Of a stretch of DNA of 64,000 bases, positions 61,991 through 64,000 are shown piece after piece. Where the stretch lies: NCBI RefSeq assembly GCF_040954835.1, contig NC_090698.1, positions 5,454,501 to 5,518,500 on the forward strand. Direction: 5' to 3'. Every line of letters starts with the position of its first letter. Positions within the stretch are counted from its first letter, which is position 1. The notes beneath the pieces were generated by a model, which worked only from the letters and a program-made list of their open reading frames with translations, was not told the DNA's origin and did no database searches. The stretch is from Lepisosteus oculatus (taxonomy: Eukaryota > Chordata > Actinopteri > Semionotiformes > Lepisosteidae). The position numbers were made by a program, and so were the translations under genes.

Positions 61991-64000
61991 CGATGGAAAA
62001 CAGCGGCTTCAGCAGCAGACAGAACGTATGTGAGCTGTTTTGTTTCTTGTAGTTGTAACTACAGGTTTTACATTTTTGGAGGCTTGTAAAGTGAAATATA
62101 ACTAAACCACGACTTAACTAGAGTTTAAGTCACACAACTGGCTTCATATAGACGACATTTGTGTTTGTATTCACAAGCAGGCATCACAAATACATATTGT
62201 AACGCTTACGGCGTCCAGGCACTGTGTAAGAGCCGGCGTACCAGAGCAGGTGATGTTACCGCCCTTCCCTGTGATAGCAGGACTACAGCTACTGGGTATC
62301 ATTTTCATAGATGTATTTGCCGTTACACCGAATATCAAATGTACACGTTTGTGTGCCAAGAAAACACGCTCTTAATGCAAGTCCTCCGCACTACTGCCTT
62401 TCTAATGAAGAGCCCGCTGACCCACAGAGACGCTCATTTTGCCCTGCAGGGCCCAAAGGAGGCGTTTGCCAAGCTGCACAGAAGGAGGTGCCGTGTCAGA
62501 AGGTGATGTGGAGGTTTTGTCAGACTGGTGGTCTGAAGCCGAACAACGAAAGGGTTTCGGTGGGCTTGCCGCCGAGTCAGGGAACAGGTAAGGCGACCAC
62601 GGGGACGGAAGATAATTGATGGAGTTTGAAATGAAAGTTCAGGAGGGGTGACAACAGCCGAGTTCGATCAGACTCGGCTGTCAGTAATGAGCAATCACTC
62701 CCGATGTCATTTCCGGTCCTGGAACATCAGAAATACTGGACGTGATCTCCTTCTCTCCGTCACGTACGTCTTTTTGCATCCCCCCTCCACCCCTGCAGCT
62801 GCCCCTCGGTCACTCCTCACTCCTCACTCCTCACTCCTCACTCCTCACTCCTCACTCCTCAATCTGCGGGAGGGTCTGAGGTGGTCAGCCCTCAGCCAAG
62901 CGGGACAAGCCAGGTTTTCACTAAACACTCCATAAGTCTTTCAGGACACTTTCTTCTCGGGTGAGGTTATTCCTAGTGAAAGCTCGTTATGCACAAAGTC
63001 TTTCAAACAGCTGAACAAGTGCTTATGCTAGTTTCAATAGCTAAGGAAAAAATATGTTTTCTCTTTCTTTATAAGATGAAATGGTCCCTTATAAGGGTCC
63101 CCAAAGTGAAAGCTTTTGATTTCAGAATGTCCACTGTTCTTTTATCCCCACTTTGCTTATAATGCACTGAGATCTTAACGTTCAAGGAGCTGGATGTGCA
63201 CATTCTTCCACTTCATAAAATGAGTCATCATTTTTATTTGGGTCTTAATCTGACTTCAAGTTTTAGGAGCATGGCCCTCAAAGGTGCAATTGTACTGAGT
63301 CACCAACTCCACACCTTATAGTTTCCCCTCGTCTTGAAGCTTGCCATCCAAGGTCTGCCCACAGGTGTTCTAGGAGCATGGAATCGCATGGGGATGAATT
63401 CCTAACACACTACACTGACCGTTGTGCAGTTGGAGTCCACTGAGATGCAGGTGGTCACCCTTCAGCTCAGCTGTATATTAACTAGTCAAGAGTGAAACCA
63501 GATCTCCCGTGGTGTGTGTAGTTTTGGACAGAGTGTGTGTGTGCATACATGCACACGTCCCAGTGTTAGAGCTTAGTGTATAGAGTGTGTTTGTATAGAT
63601 CTGGTGTGATAGACTAGGTGTGTGTACAACAGGGCAAGAGTGTTTCAGCTCTTCAGTATTCAAGTGGATATTTGGTACATTTACTGGTCATTTACTGCTC
63701 AATTATATACCGCCTAACGAACAAGAAAACCAAAACATATGCTCAGATACTGTTTTTTATATCCAGAAATTGGTTCCCATTGTCTCCCTGGTGAGTTTTG
63801 CCTGGGTGATCTGGTTTCCTCAAATGTGCCAGATGCATGCTGGGTGTATCACTTGGTCACTATGGCCCTCTAGCCATCACTAGGTGCGTGTGCAGTCCCT
63901 CCATGTGCCCTGCGGTTTCTGTGCAGGTTCTAATCTACATTGGCACCTCTGGAACCAGGAATAGCAGCTTCCTCCTAGTTGATGGATAAATTAGTTAACA
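61991..64000. other. DNA upstream of hif3a
   Basis: No supported gene. Contents are the ACTCCTC microsatellite and AT-rich sequence with GTGT-type stretches near 63510-63620; all open frames are short. Confidence 0.6.
62811..62862 (+). repeat. 7-bp microsatellite (ACTCCTC)n
   Basis: About seven head-to-tail copies of ACTCCTC upstream of hif3a. Confidence 0.9.

Overview
This window is vertebrate nuclear DNA, almost certainly from a ray-finned fish. The genes are split into short exons with GT-AG introns and a few kilobases between genes. Interspersed repeats include a 5S-rRNA-derived SINE, a tRNA-derived SINE, palindromic foldback-type elements and a non-LTR retrotransposon remnant. Four protein-coding genes could be rebuilt exon by exon; every exon junction keeps the reading frame. 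The repeat families and the single compact hif3a gene remind me of non-teleost ray-finned fish such as gar, bowfin or sturgeon. That is an inference; no species can be named from the sequence alone.

Layout. (1) 1-8865, plus strand: pak4, a group II p21-activated kinase. The first visible exon corresponds to about residue 69 of mammalian PAK4, so the CRIB-containing 5' exon(s) lie left of the window. The eight visible exons encode 616 residues. (2) 8866-15800: pak4 3' UTR and a gene-poor stretch. (3) About 15800-24760, plus strand: a single-sushi, single-pass membrane protein clearly related to SUSD6 (268 aa). It has a CRE/TATA-like promoter, a non-coding first exon, PY-type motifs in its tail and a clear AATAAA. 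(4) 24760-28950: gene-free, with a LINE remnant and a palindromic element. (5) 28954-34370, plus strand: nccrp1, a 230-aa FBA-domain protein in six exons with a TATA-like box and polyA signal. (6) 34371-37086: repeat-rich space between convergent genes. (7) 61782 down to 40442, minus strand: hif3a, 15 coding exons, 640 aa (bHLH, PAS-A, PAS-B, two oxygen-dependent degradation motifs, no HIF1A-type C-terminal activation domain). Its first intron is 10.4 kb and its 3' UTR may reach about 37090. (8) 61783-64000: hif3a promoter and upstream DNA.

The genes are not an operon; they share a neighbourhood. From established knowledge, PAK4, NCCRP1 and HIF3A all lie on human 19q13, while SUSD6 lies on human chromosome 14q near HIF1A. 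Finding a SUSD6 relative beside hif3a suggests it is the ohnolog of SUSD6 on the HIF3A-bearing paralogon, kept here. The points most worth following are this SUSD6-like gene and an AP-1/GATA/ETS/RUNX motif cluster in its intron, two palindromic elements that bracket the hif3a bHLH exon, a GC-AG intron in pak4, and a 30-bp minisatellite that is open in the pak4 reading frame just before an exon.
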